Notes: a model not told the origin generated them from the letters alone. 64,000 bases of DNA from JABJAG01 sp038137215 (GCA_038137215.1 JAYQBG010000015.1:1-64000); one strand, 5' to 3'; positions 52,633 through 62,328 are shown, counted from the first letter of the stretch. A program made the numbers and translations.

Positions 52633-52633
52633 G

Positions 52634-53830
52634 GTGGCTTCACTGAAGCGAGGTGATGCATCTGCGCGCCTGGTTCTGCTGGTCCTGATCGCGGCCAGCG
52701 GCGCGTCGATCTTGTCCACGGACCTTTACGCGCCGACCCTGCCGCATCTGCCGGAATACTTTGGAACCGATGCGGCGACCGTTCAGTTGACCATGGCCCT
52801 GAACCTGGCCGCGTTTGCGGTCGCGCAATTGTTCTGGGGGCCCTTGGGTGACCGTATCGGGCGACGGAAGATTTTCATCTACGGGATGATGGCCTTCGCC
52901 GTGACCGTATTTGCAGCCGCGATCTCCCAGACCATCGGACAACTGATCGCTGCACGTGTCCTGATGGGGACGGCGGCGAGCGTGGAGGCCGTGGTGGTTC
53001 TGGCGGTGATCAGTGATCTCTATGGGGGCGAGGATTCCGCCAAGATCTTTGCGCTCTACGGCATGGTGATCGCGCTGGTGCCGGCGGTGGGTCCGGTCAT
53101 GGGCGGGTTCATTTTCGAATGGTTCGGTTGGCGCGCCAACTTTTATATCCTCGCGGGCGTTGTGGTTCTGGTTCTCGCGCTCGGTATCTGGCGTTTGCCG
53201 GAGACCCTGCCGCAGGCGGAGCGAACAGCCCTGAAGCTACGAACGATCGTATGGGGCTATGCACGGCTTCTGATGCGGGGCGGCTTTGTCACGGTGGCGC
53301 TGACACTCGGTCTGGCGCTGGCTGCGGTCTTTGCCTTCATCACCGAGGCGCCGTTCATCCTGATCGAAAAGCACGGCATTGCGACCCGGTATTTCGGTCT
53401 GTTCCAGGCCGTCATTGTGCTGGCCTTCTTTGTCGGAAGCCTCACAGGGAGCCAGGCGGTCCGCCGTGTCGGCGTGCGGCGCCTGTTCGGGTTCGGTGTG
53501 TGGAGCGGGTCCCTGTCGGGGTTACTGGTGCTCCTGGCCGTGGCGCTGGGGGAAACACCCGTCACCCTGACCGCTGCCATGAGCGTGTTTGCCTTTGCAC
53601 TGGGGCCGCTCTTTGCCACCGCGCCGGTCCTCGCCTTTGAACGGGTGCCGGGTCAGGGACGGGGCATGAGTGCGGCCCTGCTCTCGACCTTCGAAATGGG
53701 CGGGGCCGCCCTGGGCGCGCTGTTTGTCAGCGTGACGGCGCAGGGTACGGCCTGGCCGCTGGCGATCTGTGTGTCCGGGGCGGGCGCCCTGCTTCTAGTC
53801 GTGGGTCTGCTGGCCCTGCGTCCAGCCTAG
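52634..53830 (+). CDS. MFS transporter, Bcr/CflA drug-efflux family
   Basis: This protein of about 398 residues has twelve predicted helices in the DHA1 (Bcr/CflA) efflux family. The N-terminal STDLYAPTLPHLPEYFGTDA and QLFWGPLGDRIGRRKIFIYG blocks are diagnostic, the second being MFS motif A. The start is uncertain. GTG 52634, two bases after the truA stop, gives the usual short N-terminus, while ATG 52601 would overlap truA. It may export bicyclomycin-like drugs, sulfonamides or amino acids. Position right after truA suggests co-transcription. Confidence 0.85.
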   Translation: MASLKRGDASARLVLLVLIAASGASILSTDLYAPTLPHLPEYFGTDAATVQLTMALNLAAFAVAQLFWGPLGDRIGRRKIFIYGMMAFAVTVFAAAISQTIGQLIAARVLMGTAASVEAVVVLAVISDLYGGEDSAKIFALYGMVIALVPAVGPVMGGFIFEWFGWRANFYILAGVVVLVLALGIWRLPETLPQAERTALKLRTIVWGYARLLMRGGFVTVALTLGLALAAVFAFITEAPFILIEKHGIATRYFGLFQAVIVLAFFVGSLTGSQAVRRVGVRRLFGFGVWSGSLSGLLVLLAVALGETPVTLTAAMSVFAFALGPLFATAPVLAFERVPGQGRGMSAALLSTFEMGGAALGALFVSVTAQGTAWPLAICVSGAGALLLVVGLLALRPA

Positions 53831-53859
53831 AACGTTACACCGGTGGCGCGGGCCCGGGA

Positions 53860-54441
53860 CTAGCCGATCAGGCTTTCGGCAGTCAGCCACAACATGATCG
53901 ACAGGCCGAGTTCGATCACAACCACCATGACCGCGGTCATAAGGGGTACATCGAGGGCGATGCGGGCCACGGCCCAGGCATACACAAGTGTTGCAAGCTG
54001 TGCAGCCAGATACAGCGCGGCGCCCCAACCGGGTGTGTCCACGCCTTCGGCGGCGAAGATCACGACGGACGGGAGCACGATGGCGATCCGCACGATGTTC
54101 GACCAGTTCCAGGCGACCACGAAGACAACGAACCGCTCACCGCGATTAATGGAATCCGTCACACCGGCCATCACCAGTGGGAACAACAGCCAGGCAATGA
54201 CAAAGATCTGAAGATAGATCAGAACATCGAGAGGCCCGCCGGAGCTGTCCGCAGGACCGGCTTCGTCCACGCTCAGCAGGAGTGTTTCCAGCGCGATGGC
54301 CGGCAGCACGATGGCAGCGGCCCAGAACGAATTCCAGAACCCGATGCTGTCGGTGCGGAAGTGTTGCAGGGCGGACCTGTCGAGATGCAGCAGCCGCCAC
54401 GCACCGAACAGACCGTGAGAAGCTTCCTGAAGGGTGATCAC
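53860..54441 (-). CDS. Conserved-looking membrane protein of unknown function
   Basis: This 193-residue protein has about five hydrophobic helices, for example FWAAAIVLPAIALETLLLSV, IYLQIFVIAWLLFPLVMAGV and AVMVVVIELGLSIMLWLTAE. It starts with a soluble segment (GLFGAWRLLHLDRSALQHFR). The layout resembles the YIP1-like membrane proteins of unknown role, but I do not see a diagnostic motif. The start codon is GTG. It lies just upstream of dapE on the same strand order (dapD-dapE then this gene) and converges on the MFS gene. Confidence 0.72.
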   Translation of the reverse strand: MITLQEASHGLFGAWRLLHLDRSALQHFRTDSIGFWNSFWAAAIVLPAIALETLLLSVDEAGPADSSGGPLDVLIYLQIFVIAWLLFPLVMAGVTDSINRGERFVVFVVAWNWSNIVRIAIVLPSVVIFAAEGVDTPGWGAALYLAAQLATLVYAWAVARIALDVPLMTAVMVVVIELGLSIMLWLTAESLIG

Positions 54442-54464
54442 GCGCGGTCGCGCTCCTGTTCGGG

Positions 54465-55649
54465 TTACCGGTTCAGGTCAAAATAGGTCTCGAGAACCCT
54501 AAGGTAAATTTCCGTGAGCTTCACAATATCGTCGGTCGCCACATGCTCATCGACCTTGTGCATGGTCTGCCCGACAAGACCGAACTCGGCTACCGGACAA
54601 TAGTCCTTGATAAACCGTGCATCGGATGTGCCGCCCGTGGTGCTGAGTTCCGGGGTGCGTCCCGTGACGTCGCGCACGGCATTGGCGATGGCGTCGCTGA
54701 AGGCACCCGGCGGCGTGAGAAAGGCTTCTCCGGTCACGCGGAAATCCAGGGTGTAGCTCGCCCCGCTGTCTCCGATCTCCGCATCGAAGGTCTGCCTCGC
54801 CCAAGCGTCAAGGCTGTCGGATGTGTGGATGTCGTTGAACCGTATGTTGAAGGTGGCACTCGCCTTGGCCGGGATCACGTTGGTGGCCGGGTTGCCCACA
54901 TCGATGGTGGTGACCTGCAGGGTCGAGGGCTGAAAGTGCTCTGTCCCTTCATCCAGGGGCGCGGCGGTGAGCGCGGCAAGCATGCGCACAAGATGATGAA
55001 CCGGGTTGTCGGCCAGATGCGGATAGGCGGCGTGGCCCTGGACGCCGTTGACGTCCAGATGTCCGGTTGTGCTGCCACGCCGGCCGATCTTGATCATGTC
55101 GCCAAGCACATCCGGATTGGTCGGCTCACCGACCAGGCAGGCATCCAGCTGCTCCCCGCGATCGGCCAGCCATTCCAAAACCTTGCGGGTGCCGTTGATG
55201 GCAGGGCCTTCTTCATCGCCGGTGATCAGCAGGCTGATCGAGCCCGGATTGTCCCAGCTGTCGGGGGTGCCGTGCCGTTCGACGAGATTCTGTACGGCCG
55301 CCGCGAAGGCCGCGACGGCGCTTTTCATATCGGCCGCACCGCGCCCGTGCAGATCGCCATCGATCACCTCTCCGGAAAACGGATCGTGTGACCAGTCTTC
55401 CTGTGCGCCGACGGGCACGACATCGGTATGTCCGGCGAAGCAGAAATTGCGGCCGCGGGTGCCGATCCGCGCATAAAGGTTGTCGATATCGGGGGTCCCG
55501 ACATCGACAAACCGCAGGCGGTGACACTCGAATCCGGTGTTCTCCAGCGCCTCCGTAAGGACACCGAGCGCACCGGCATCCTCCGGGGTCACGCTGGGGC
55601 AGCGGATCAGCGCCTGTGACAGCGCAATCGGGTCGCCAGGCTGGCTCAT
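54465..55649 (-). CDS. dapE: Succinyl-diaminopimelate desuccinylase
   Basis: This 394-residue di-zinc M20 peptidase hydrolyses N-succinyl-L,L-diaminopimelate in the lysine and peptidoglycan pathway. The metal motifs are FCFAGHTDVVPVG (His, Asp), LHGRGAADMKSAVAAF (bridging Asp), LLITGDEEGPAINGTRK (catalytic Glu pair) and the final His in VGQTMHKVDEHV. The chosen ATG 55649 begins SQPGDPIALSQALI. The longer frame runs back into dapD. It follows dapD by ten bases. Confidence 0.95.
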   Translation of the reverse strand: MSQPGDPIALSQALIRCPSVTPEDAGALGVLTEALENTGFECHRLRFVDVGTPDIDNLYARIGTRGRNFCFAGHTDVVPVGAQEDWSHDPFSGEVIDGDLHGRGAADMKSAVAAFAAAVQNLVERHGTPDSWDNPGSISLLITGDEEGPAINGTRKVLEWLADRGEQLDACLVGEPTNPDVLGDMIKIGRRGSTTGHLDVNGVQGHAAYPHLADNPVHHLVRMLAALTAAPLDEGTEHFQPSTLQVTTIDVGNPATNVIPAKASATFNIRFNDIHTSDSLDAWARQTFDAEIGDSGASYTLDFRVTGEAFLTPPGAFSDAIANAVRDVTGRTPELSTTGGTSDARFIKDYCPVAEFGLVGQTMHKVDEHVATDDIVKLTEIYLRVLETYFDLNR

Positions 55650-55659
55650 CGGAGGACCA

Positions 55660-56505
55660 TCAGTCCCGCAGCAATTCGTTGATTGATGTCTTGGCGCGGG
55701 TCTGCTCATCCACGCGTTTCACGATCACGGCGCAGTAGAGGCTGGGTCCCGGGCTCCCGTCCGGCAAATCCTTGCCGGGCAGCGTGCCCGGAACGACCAC
55801 CGAGTAGGAGGGAACCCGGCCGGTGAAGACCTCGCCGGTGGTGCGGTCCACGATCTTGGTCGAGGCTCCGAGATAGACGCCCATGGAGAGCACCGCGCCT
55901 TCTTCAACGATGACGCCTTCGGCGACTTCTGAGCGTGCGCCGATGAAGCAATTGTCCTCGATGATCACGGGATTGGCCTGCAGGGGCTCGAGAACGCCGC
56001 CGATCCCCGCACCGCCGGAGAGGTGTACGTTCTTGCCGATCTGTGCGCAGCTTCCCACGGTGGCCCAGGTATCGACCATCGTGCCGCTGTCTACATAGGC
56101 GCCGAGATTGACGAAGCTGGGCATGAGCACGACACCCGCCGCGATATGCGCGGAATGGCGCACAACAGCGTTGGGAACCGCGCGGAAACCCGCGGTTTCA
56201 AAAGCCTTGGCGTCCCAGCCGTTGAACTTCGAGGGAACCTTGTCCCACCAGGCCGTGTCCTTGCCGGGTCCGCCCGGAATCACTTCCATGTCGTTGAGCC
56301 GGAAGGACAGCAGCACAGCCTTTTTCAGCCATTTGTTGACAATCCAGTCGCCACCGGACTTTTCCGCGACACGCAGCGTGCCGCTGTCCAGCTCGGACAG
56401 GGCCGTTTCCACGGCCTCCCGGTCTGCGCCCGTGGTCTGGGGGGTCAGGGAGTCTCGGTTGTCCCAGGCCGTTTCGATGGCCGATTGGAGGTCGCTGGTG
56501 CTCAT
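55660..56505 (-). CDS. dapD: Tetrahydrodipicolinate N-succinyltransferase
   Basis: This 281-residue left-handed beta-helix acyltransferase uses succinyl-CoA on tetrahydrodipicolinate. The hexapeptide-repeat region is clear (AHIAAGVVLMPSFVNLGAYV, then GTMVDTWATVGSCAQIGKNV). The C-terminal tail PSLYCAVIVKRVDEQTRAKT is typical. With dapE it forms the succinylase branch of lysine/meso-DAP synthesis. Confidence 0.95.
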   Translation of the reverse strand: MSTSDLQSAIETAWDNRDSLTPQTTGADREAVETALSELDSGTLRVAEKSGGDWIVNKWLKKAVLLSFRLNDMEVIPGGPGKDTAWWDKVPSKFNGWDAKAFETAGFRAVPNAVVRHSAHIAAGVVLMPSFVNLGAYVDSGTMVDTWATVGSCAQIGKNVHLSGGAGIGGVLEPLQANPVIIEDNCFIGARSEVAEGVIVEEGAVLSMGVYLGASTKIVDRTTGEVFTGRVPSYSVVVPGTLPGKDLPDGSPGPSLYCAVIVKRVDEQTRAKTSINELLRD

Positions 56506-56591
56506 GACATTGTCCTGTGAATTGCTTGAGTGGCGGCGCGCGAAGATGACCGGGCAGGCTCCCCGATGTCAACGTTGCAGGCCTGCTTTCG

Positions 56592-57278
56592 TCAGTCGGC
56601 CTCGATCACGGATTCCAGCCAGGTGACGAGGTCATCGGTTTCATGGTGAATGAAGTCGGTGTTGCCGTCCGGAACGGCCCAGTAAGGCTCCGTCGAGGTA
56701 TCGTACCGGACCCAGACCGTTGTCATGCCCAACTCGGCCGCCGGTTTCAAATTGGGACCCATATCCTCCAGCATCACTGCATGCGCCGGATCGAAGGCGT
56801 GATATTCGGCGATGAGTTCGTAGGGGCGCGGGTTCGGCTTGGGCTCATAATCGGCTGCCGCAACATCGAAGATTCCGTCGAAATGCCTGGCGATGTTGAG
56901 ATTTTTCAGCACGGTTTCGGCATGCGCCGATGACGCGTTGGTGAACACCACCTTCCGTCCGGGCAGTTGGTCCAGCGCGGCCTCCAGGCGCGGCATGGGG
57001 CCGACCACCGAATAATCGACGTCGTGCACGTAATCCATGAAATGGGTCGGATCCACACCATGATCGTTCATCAGGCCGCGCAGGGTGGTGCCGTGTTCGC
57101 GGAACATCCGCTTCTGTTCGATCAATGCGTTTTCGAGATCCAGTTTCAGCGCGTCGGCAACATAGAGGGTCATCCGGGACGAGACTTCGGCCATCAGGCC
57201 GCAGGACGCGGGATAGAGCGTGTTGTCGAGGTCGAAGACCCATGTTTGCGTGTCGCGCAATTCTTCGATTGGTTTCAT
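56592..57278 (-). CDS. Pyrimidine 5'-nucleotidase (HAD superfamily)
   Basis: This 228-residue HAD phosphatase has motif I WVFDLDNTLYPASCG, motif II KVVFTNASSAHAE, a lysine in ADYEPKPNPRPYE and the motif III acids in HAVMLEDMGPNLKPA. It matches the SDT1/YjjG-like pyrimidine 5'-nucleotidase group that dephosphorylates UMP or CMP. It is upstream of dapD on the same strand, a common order in alphaproteobacteria. Confidence 0.87.
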   Translation of the reverse strand: MKPIEELRDTQTWVFDLDNTLYPASCGLMAEVSSRMTLYVADALKLDLENALIEQKRMFREHGTTLRGLMNDHGVDPTHFMDYVHDVDYSVVGPMPRLEAALDQLPGRKVVFTNASSAHAETVLKNLNIARHFDGIFDVAAADYEPKPNPRPYELIAEYHAFDPAHAVMLEDMGPNLKPAAELGMTTVWVRYDTSTEPYWAVPDGNTDFIHHETDDLVTWLESVIEAD

Positions 57279-57445
57279 AGCGCTGTAAATTCACAGAATT
57301 TCAAGGTTTTAGGCCGTCACGCGGCCCTGTTCTCACTAAGACTTCATTAACTGGCCCCCAACTAGAATTCAACGTTCCTGTGAGGCGCGAACTTTGCGTC
57401 ACGCACCAGTTGCGGCCGCCTGCGGCCAGTTTGAACGAGGACGTC

Positions 57446-58156
57446 TTGAGCCAGAGCATCGATAATATGGGCATACCGGCCGGTGAACGCCAATCTCCGG
57501 AAAACCTGCGTGTTGAGCGGGATAGGTTTGTCGCGCTGGCATTCTGCAGTGCTGATCTTCTGGTGGAACTGGATCGCGATGGCCGCATCACCTTCGCGGC
57601 CGGGGCAACCAAGGTGTTTACCGGGCGCGATCCCGGCGCCCTTCGCGGTACCCGTGTGCAGGAACTGATCCATGCCAGTGACCATCGTAAGCTCGATCGC
57701 CTGCTCCGCGATGCCCGGGCCGGAACGCGGATCGACGACGCCAACCTCACGCTGGTGTCGGCAGCCGGCCCTCCGATGGTGCTGAGCACCAGCGGCTTCC
57801 ATATGTCCGATCTGGGCGGCCATACCTATCTCGCATTCCGGGTGAAGGCGGCGCCTGCGGCCTATGCCGACGAAGATGCGGTGCGTGTCGAGGGCATGGA
57901 AGTCTATGACAAGAGCTCCTTCACCGAGGCCGCAACCCGCGCCTTCAAGGACTTCCTGTCACACGCTGATGACGACTACACGAACCTGGCCACCTGCCTG
58001 AGCGCGAATATTCACGCACTCGACATGTGGACCAAGACGCTGTCGCGTTACGGCAAGCGTCTGCGCTACGAGCAGTTCAATGAGATGGTGGATACCCTCT
58101 CGATCCTCTACGACATGCGGCGCCCGTCGGGCACGTATCTGCGTCAGGCCAGCTGA
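57446..58156 (+). CDS. PAS-domain protein
   Basis: This protein of about 236 residues has one PAS sensor domain (about residues 25-125: CSADLLVELDRDGRITFAAG, then GRDPGALRGTRVQELIH). An acidic helical C-terminal region (FLSHADDDYTNLATCLSANI) follows, with no kinase, cyclase or DNA-binding output domain. It probably signals by protein contact. The start is unclear. TTG 57446 has GAGGA six bases upstream and is preferred, while ATG 57467 is the alternative. It is divergent from the HAD gene and converges on argB. Confidence 0.72.
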   Translation: MSQSIDNMGIPAGERQSPENLRVERDRFVALAFCSADLLVELDRDGRITFAAGATKVFTGRDPGALRGTRVQELIHASDHRKLDRLLRDARAGTRIDDANLTLVSAAGPPMVLSTSGFHMSDLGGHTYLAFRVKAAPAAYADEDAVRVEGMEVYDKSSFTEAATRAFKDFLSHADDDYTNLATCLSANIHALDMWTKTLSRYGKRLRYEQFNEMVDTLSILYDMRRPSGTYLRQAS

Positions 58157-58163
58157 TACCGCG

Positions 58164-59072
58164 TCAGGACGCCCAGATCGCCGTACCGAGCCCGTGCTCG
58201 GTGAAAATCTCGATCAGCAGCGAATGGGTGGCGCGCCCGTCCATGATGACGGCGGCTTCGACATCTTTTTCGACAGCTTCGATGCAGGTTTCGACCTTGG
58301 GGATCATGCCGCCCGAGATTGTCCCGTCCTCGATCAGGAGCCGGGCCTGTTCGACACCGATATCCGCGATCAGACCGCCTTCCTTGTCCAAGACCCCGGT
58401 CACGTCGGTCAGCATCAGCAGGCGCGCCGCGTTGACGGCCGATGCGATGGCACCGGCTGCCGTATCGGCGTTGACGTTGTAGGTGGCACCATCCTCGCCG
58501 ACCCCGATGGGCGCGATGACAGGGATGATGTCGGCACTGGTCAGGCTGTCGAGCAGTTCGGGGTCCACATGCGACGGGTCGCCGACAAACCCAAGATCGA
58601 GAATCTTCTCGATGTTGGAATCCGTTTCGCGCCGGGTCCGCCGCAGCTTGCGCACCGACATCAGGTTGCCGTCCTTGCCCGAAAGGCCGACCGCCCGCCC
58701 GCCCGCAGCGTTGATGGCCGAGACGATCTGCTTGTTGATCGATCCCGAAAGAACCATCTCGACGATTTCGACTGTCTCGGCGTCTGTCACCCGCAATCCG
58801 TCAACGAACTCGCTCTTGATCTTCAGGCGTTCGAGCATGGCGCCGATCTGTGGGCCGCCGCCATGGACGATGATCGGCTCTATGCCCACCTGCTTCAAAA
58901 GCACAATGTCACGTGCAAATGCATCGGCCAGCGCGGCGTCACCCATGGCATGACCGCCATATTTGATGACAAAGCGCTTGCCGTTGAACTGGCGCATATA
59001 GGGCAGCGCCTCTGTCAGAACGCCGGCCTTGGCAAGCAGTTCTTCCGGTGTTGGCGTGTTGTCTGAGCCCAT
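58164..59072 (-). CDS. argB: Acetylglutamate kinase
   Basis: This 302-residue kinase phosphorylates N-acetylglutamate in arginine synthesis. It has FVIKYGGHAMGD (ATP site lysine and glycines), PIIVHGGGPQIGAMLERLKI (substrate loop) and the C-terminal GGMIPKVETCIEAVEKDVEA block. Length and motifs are typical of the arginine-regulated hexameric group. The following gene on the opposite side is yihA. Confidence 0.95.
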   Translation of the reverse strand: MGSDNTPTPEELLAKAGVLTEALPYMRQFNGKRFVIKYGGHAMGDAALADAFARDIVLLKQVGIEPIIVHGGGPQIGAMLERLKIKSEFVDGLRVTDAETVEIVEMVLSGSINKQIVSAINAAGGRAVGLSGKDGNLMSVRKLRRTRRETDSNIEKILDLGFVGDPSHVDPELLDSLTSADIIPVIAPIGVGEDGATYNVNADTAAGAIASAVNAARLLMLTDVTGVLDKEGGLIADIGVEQARLLIEDGTISGGMIPKVETCIEAVEKDVEAAVIMDGRATHSLLIEIFTEHGLGTAIWAS

Positions 59073-59124
59073 CGTTCTATCCGTTCTTATGGCGCGGTTT
59101 GTTCGCGTTCGAAACTAGCGCAAC

Positions 59125-59775
59125 TCAATGGGGGTTCGCCAGCATGGCCAGGTCGGCGCGCAGCTCGGAGAGTCCGCTGTTCTTGCGGGCGCTGGTGGTC
59201 AGCGGCTCGGGCAGGGCGGCGGGATGATTTTTCAGCGCGTCGGCGACGGCCTCAATGGTGGCCTCCTGATCGGCCAGCTTGACCTTGTCCATCTTGGTCA
59301 GCACGACCCGGTACACAACCGCGGAAGCGTCGAGCATCTCCATCATCTCGGCATCGCCATCTTTCAGACCGTGCCGTGCATCGATCAGCAGGCACAGGCG
59401 CTGCAGATTGGGGCGGCCCCGCAGATAGGCGCGCAGGGTCGCGTTCCAGCGCGCGATGTCGGATTTCGAGGCGCGGGCATATCCATAGCCGGGCAGGTCC
59501 ACCAGCATCAGGCGGCCGGCCAGATTGAAAAAGTTCAGCTCGCGCGTCCGGCCGGGTGTGTTGCTGGTCCGAGCCAGTGTTTTGCGTCCGGTCAGGGCGT
59601 TCAGCAGGCTCGACTTGCCCACATTCGAACGTCCGGCAAAGGCGACCTCGGGCAGGGTGGAGTCCGGCAGATCCGGCAGGCGTGCCACACCGCGCACGAA
59701 GGTGCATTCCTGTGCGAACAGGTGCCGGGCGCTCTCGCTTTTAGCGCGTGTGGAGTCGCCCTCGCGCGCGGCCAT
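59125..59775 (-). CDS. yihA: Ribosome biogenesis GTPase YihA/YsxC
   Basis: This 216-residue EngB-type GTPase acts in assembly of the large ribosomal subunit. The G motifs are AGRSNVGKSSLLNALTG (G1), TPGRTREL (G2), LVDLPGYGYA (G3) and LTKMDKVK (G4). It starts four bases after the yidC stop, in the argB-yihA-yidC cluster. Confidence 0.95.
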   Translation of the reverse strand: MAAREGDSTRAKSESARHLFAQECTFVRGVARLPDLPDSTLPEVAFAGRSNVGKSSLLNALTGRKTLARTSNTPGRTRELNFFNLAGRLMLVDLPGYGYARASKSDIARWNATLRAYLRGRPNLQRLCLLIDARHGLKDGDAEMMEMLDASAVVYRVVLTKMDKVKLADQEATIEAVADALKNHPAALPEPLTTSARKNSGLSELRADLAMLANPH

Positions 59776-59779
59776 AACG

Positions 59780-61540
59780 TCAGTCGTCGGACTTGCCGCC
59801 GCCCACAGACACGCCCATGCGACGCATGATGACGTATTGCTGGGTGATCGAAAGCAGGTTGTTCCAGGTCCAGTAAATCACCAGACCGACCGGGAAGCTG
59901 GCCAGGAAGATGGTGAAGATGACCGGCATCAGCATGAAGATTCGCGCCTGCACCGGGTCGGCCGGGGCGGGGTTCAGCTTCTGCTGCGCAAACATGGTCA
60001 GGCCCATCAGGATCGGCCAGACGCCCAGCGTCAGCCCGAAGGGCGGCACCCAGGCGATGGCACCGAACAGGGTAAAGAGGTTCAGCGGGTCAGGCGCGGA
60101 CAAATCCTGCACCCAGCCGAAGAAAGGCGCGTGGCGCATCTCGATGGAGATGAACAGAACTTTGTACAGCGCAAAGAACACCGGAATTTGAAGAAGGATC
60201 GGCAGACAGCCCGAGACGGGATTGACCTTCTCGCGCCGGTACATGGCCATCAGTTCCTTCTGCATGGCCTGCTTGTCGTCGGCGTACTTTTCGCGCAACT
60301 CGGTCATCTTCGGCTGGAGGGCCTTCATCGCACTCATGGCGCGATAGGATTTGTTGGCCAGCGGGAAGAAGAAGATCTTGATCACTACGGTGACCGCCAG
60401 AATGGCGAGACCGAAATTCCCCAGCCAGTTGGCGGCGAAAATGATGACGCTGAGCAGCGGTTTGGTCAGGAAAAAGAACCAGCCGAAATCGATCGACAGT
60501 TCGAACCGGTCGATCCCCAGATTGTCACGGTATGACTCCAGCGTCTTGAAGACCTTGGCGCCGGTGAAGAGCCTGTTGGTCTTTTCCAGGCTTTCGCCCG
60601 GCGCCAGTGTGGTGGCGGTGCCGCGATAATCTGTCTGGTAGAGATCGGCGCCCGACGGGGTGGTGTCGAACAGGAAACGTGCGTCGATCTCTTCATCCTG
60701 GTCGGGCACCAGGGCCGTCAGCCAGTAGATGTCCGTGAATCCCAGCCATCCGCCTTCGGATTCGAAGGTCTGGGGCCGTGTTGGTTCATCTTCGAGATCG
60801 TCATAGTCGATTTCGTGCAGGGAATCGCCCAGCACGCCGATCGGACCCTCGTGCAGAATGAAGAAGCCGAGAGTGTCGGGCGTATTGACCCGGGTGACAC
60901 GCCCGAAGGGACTGACATTGACGGCGGAGGTACCGATGTTCTCCACACTGTCGGTGATCGTGAACATATAGCGGTCATCGACTTCGATGGTGCGTGTCAG
61001 GCGCAGGCCATCCGCTGTTTCGGCGGTCAGCACCACCGGGTTGTCTTCGGTCAGGGTCGTTTGTTCGGACGACCATTCGGTCTGGCCGCCGCCGGTCACA
61101 GTGCCGTTGCCGGTCAGCCAGCCGAATTCGGCGAAATAGGGATTGTTGGATCCGCGCGGGGATAGCAGCGTGATGTTGGGGCTGTCGGGCTCTACCGTCT
61201 GTCGATAGTTGCGCAGCGTGATGTCATCGAAACGGCCGCCGGTGAGATTGATCGAACCGCGATAGGAACGGGTCTCGACGGAAATCCGGTTGCCTTCCGC
61301 GATGATCTCTGCCCGGTCACGCGGTGCACCGGAAACCTCGTTCGGCGCGGGCTGGCTCGCCTGTCCGGGTTGCGGCAGCTCGGGGACGCCGATCGTGTCG
61401 GGGTCGCGTTCGGCGGCTGCGGCCAGACGCTCCTGCTCTGCAAGCGCGGCCTCCTGCTTGGGCTGTTCCACCAGCGTCTGCCACCCCAGCAGAATGGCGA
61501 GCGACAAAGCGATCGCGAGGATAAGGTTCTTCTGGTCCAT
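59780..61540 (-). CDS. yidC: Membrane protein insertase YidC
   Basis: This 586-residue YidC inserts proteins into the inner membrane with or without Sec. It has the N-terminal anchor NLILAIALSLAILLGWQTLV, a large periplasmic domain (about residues 60-340), and the five-helix insertase core with MKALQPKMTELREKYADDKQ and the VNPVSGCLPILLQIPVFFAL segment. Length and layout are normal for Gram-negative YidC. Confidence 0.95.
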   Translation of the reverse strand: MDQKNLILAIALSLAILLGWQTLVEQPKQEAALAEQERLAAAAERDPDTIGVPELPQPGQASQPAPNEVSGAPRDRAEIIAEGNRISVETRSYRGSINLTGGRFDDITLRNYRQTVEPDSPNITLLSPRGSNNPYFAEFGWLTGNGTVTGGGQTEWSSEQTTLTEDNPVVLTAETADGLRLTRTIEVDDRYMFTITDSVENIGTSAVNVSPFGRVTRVNTPDTLGFFILHEGPIGVLGDSLHEIDYDDLEDEPTRPQTFESEGGWLGFTDIYWLTALVPDQDEEIDARFLFDTTPSGADLYQTDYRGTATTLAPGESLEKTNRLFTGAKVFKTLESYRDNLGIDRFELSIDFGWFFFLTKPLLSVIIFAANWLGNFGLAILAVTVVIKIFFFPLANKSYRAMSAMKALQPKMTELREKYADDKQAMQKELMAMYRREKVNPVSGCLPILLQIPVFFALYKVLFISIEMRHAPFFGWVQDLSAPDPLNLFTLFGAIAWVPPFGLTLGVWPILMGLTMFAQQKLNPAPADPVQARIFMLMPVIFTIFLASFPVGLVIYWTWNNLLSITQQYVIMRRMGVSVGGGKSDD

Positions 61541-61546
61541 CGCGCG

Positions 61547-61849
61547 TCAGGCCCCTGGATGCGTCACGGAAGTTCCGTGTTCGCGGTCAATATGTTGATG
61601 AGAAGTGTCACGGCAAGCATTCGGGACGGAATCATATCCCGCGCCTCCCCACGGATTGCATGAGACCAGTCGCCGCGCCGTCAGCCAGCCGCCCCGCAGC
61701 GGCCCGTGGGTGTTCAGGGCCTGGCAGGCGTAGTGCGAGCAGCTTGGCTCATAGCGGCAATTGGCCCCGAGAACCGGCGCAATACACCACTGCCAAAACC
61801 AGATCGGCAGTTTCAGAATCAGTACGGCTGTACGGGACAGAAAATTCAT
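61547..61849 (-). CDS. yidD: Membrane protein insertion efficiency factor YidD
   Basis: This 100-residue small membrane-associated protein has the family signature CRYEPSCSHYACQALNTHGP and the later LRGGWLTARRLVSCNPWGGA. The ATG at 61849 overlaps the rnpA stop (ATGA). A longer frame upstream lies inside rnpA. It assists YidC-dependent insertion. Confidence 0.93.
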   Translation of the reverse strand: MNFLSRTAVLILKLPIWFWQWCIAPVLGANCRYEPSCSHYACQALNTHGPLRGGWLTARRLVSCNPWGGAGYDSVPNACRDTSHQHIDREHGTSVTHPGA

Positions 61850-62274
61850 TCGGCGTTGCCTTTTTCGACCAGAGCAAACGCGTCGCATTTTTTCAGCGCG
61901 ATCTCAAGGTCTGAAACCAGTTTGTCGAAGGGCCGGTCCGCGGTGGCGGCCCGCACGATGACGACATAGTCGAGATCGGGCCGTCCGGCGTTGGGGATGA
62001 TCTCGCGTACGGCAGCCCGCAGACGCCGGCGGGCACGGTTGCGGGTGACGGCATTTCCGACCTTGCGCGTGGCCGTAAACCCCACCCGAACTTCGCCGGG
62101 CTCGACACGTGCATCATCGGGCCGGGGGGCCACCTGCAACACAAGGCCGGGTACAGCCCAGCGTCGTTTCAGGCCTGCAACCCGCAGAAAATCCGACCTT
62201 TTTGGCAAACGTACGACAGACGGCGAATTCACATGCCCCGCCCGCGGCGTCGTTTCCAGCGCCGTCGTTGCCAT
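61846..62274 (-). CDS. rnpA: Ribonuclease P protein component
   Basis: RnpA is the 142-residue protein subunit of RNase P, which matures tRNA 5' ends. The RNR signature is in GFTATRKVGNAVTRNRARRR, followed by LRAAVRE. The core begins at RLPKRSDFLRVA. About 20 residues precede it, so the true start could be somewhat downstream. It lies between rpmH and yidD. Confidence 0.93.
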   Translation of the reverse strand: MATTALETTPRAGHVNSPSVVRLPKRSDFLRVAGLKRRWAVPGLVLQVAPRPDDARVEPGEVRVGFTATRKVGNAVTRNRARRRLRAAVREIIPNAGRPDLDYVVIVRAATADRPFDKLVSDLEIALKKCDAFALVEKGNAE

Positions 62275-62328
62275 ATCGTGTCAATCCCGGTGGTCGGAGC
62301 AGCCGGACCTGAATGCCCGCTGCAGCGC

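Noticed and set aside
2399..53800. Rare CTA leucine codons followed by G (near 2399, 4680, 10873, 20063, 23372, 53797) as a sign that CTGG is systematically misread as CTAG
   Set aside because: CTA also occurs before other bases (for example near 4074, 5779 and 53236), and only one of the four nonsense codons fits this context clearly. It is kept only as a possible explanation for the monooxygenase.
57312..57326. Hairpin GGCCG-TCACG-CGGCC as a terminator
   Set aside because: The stem is short and no T-run follows on either strand.
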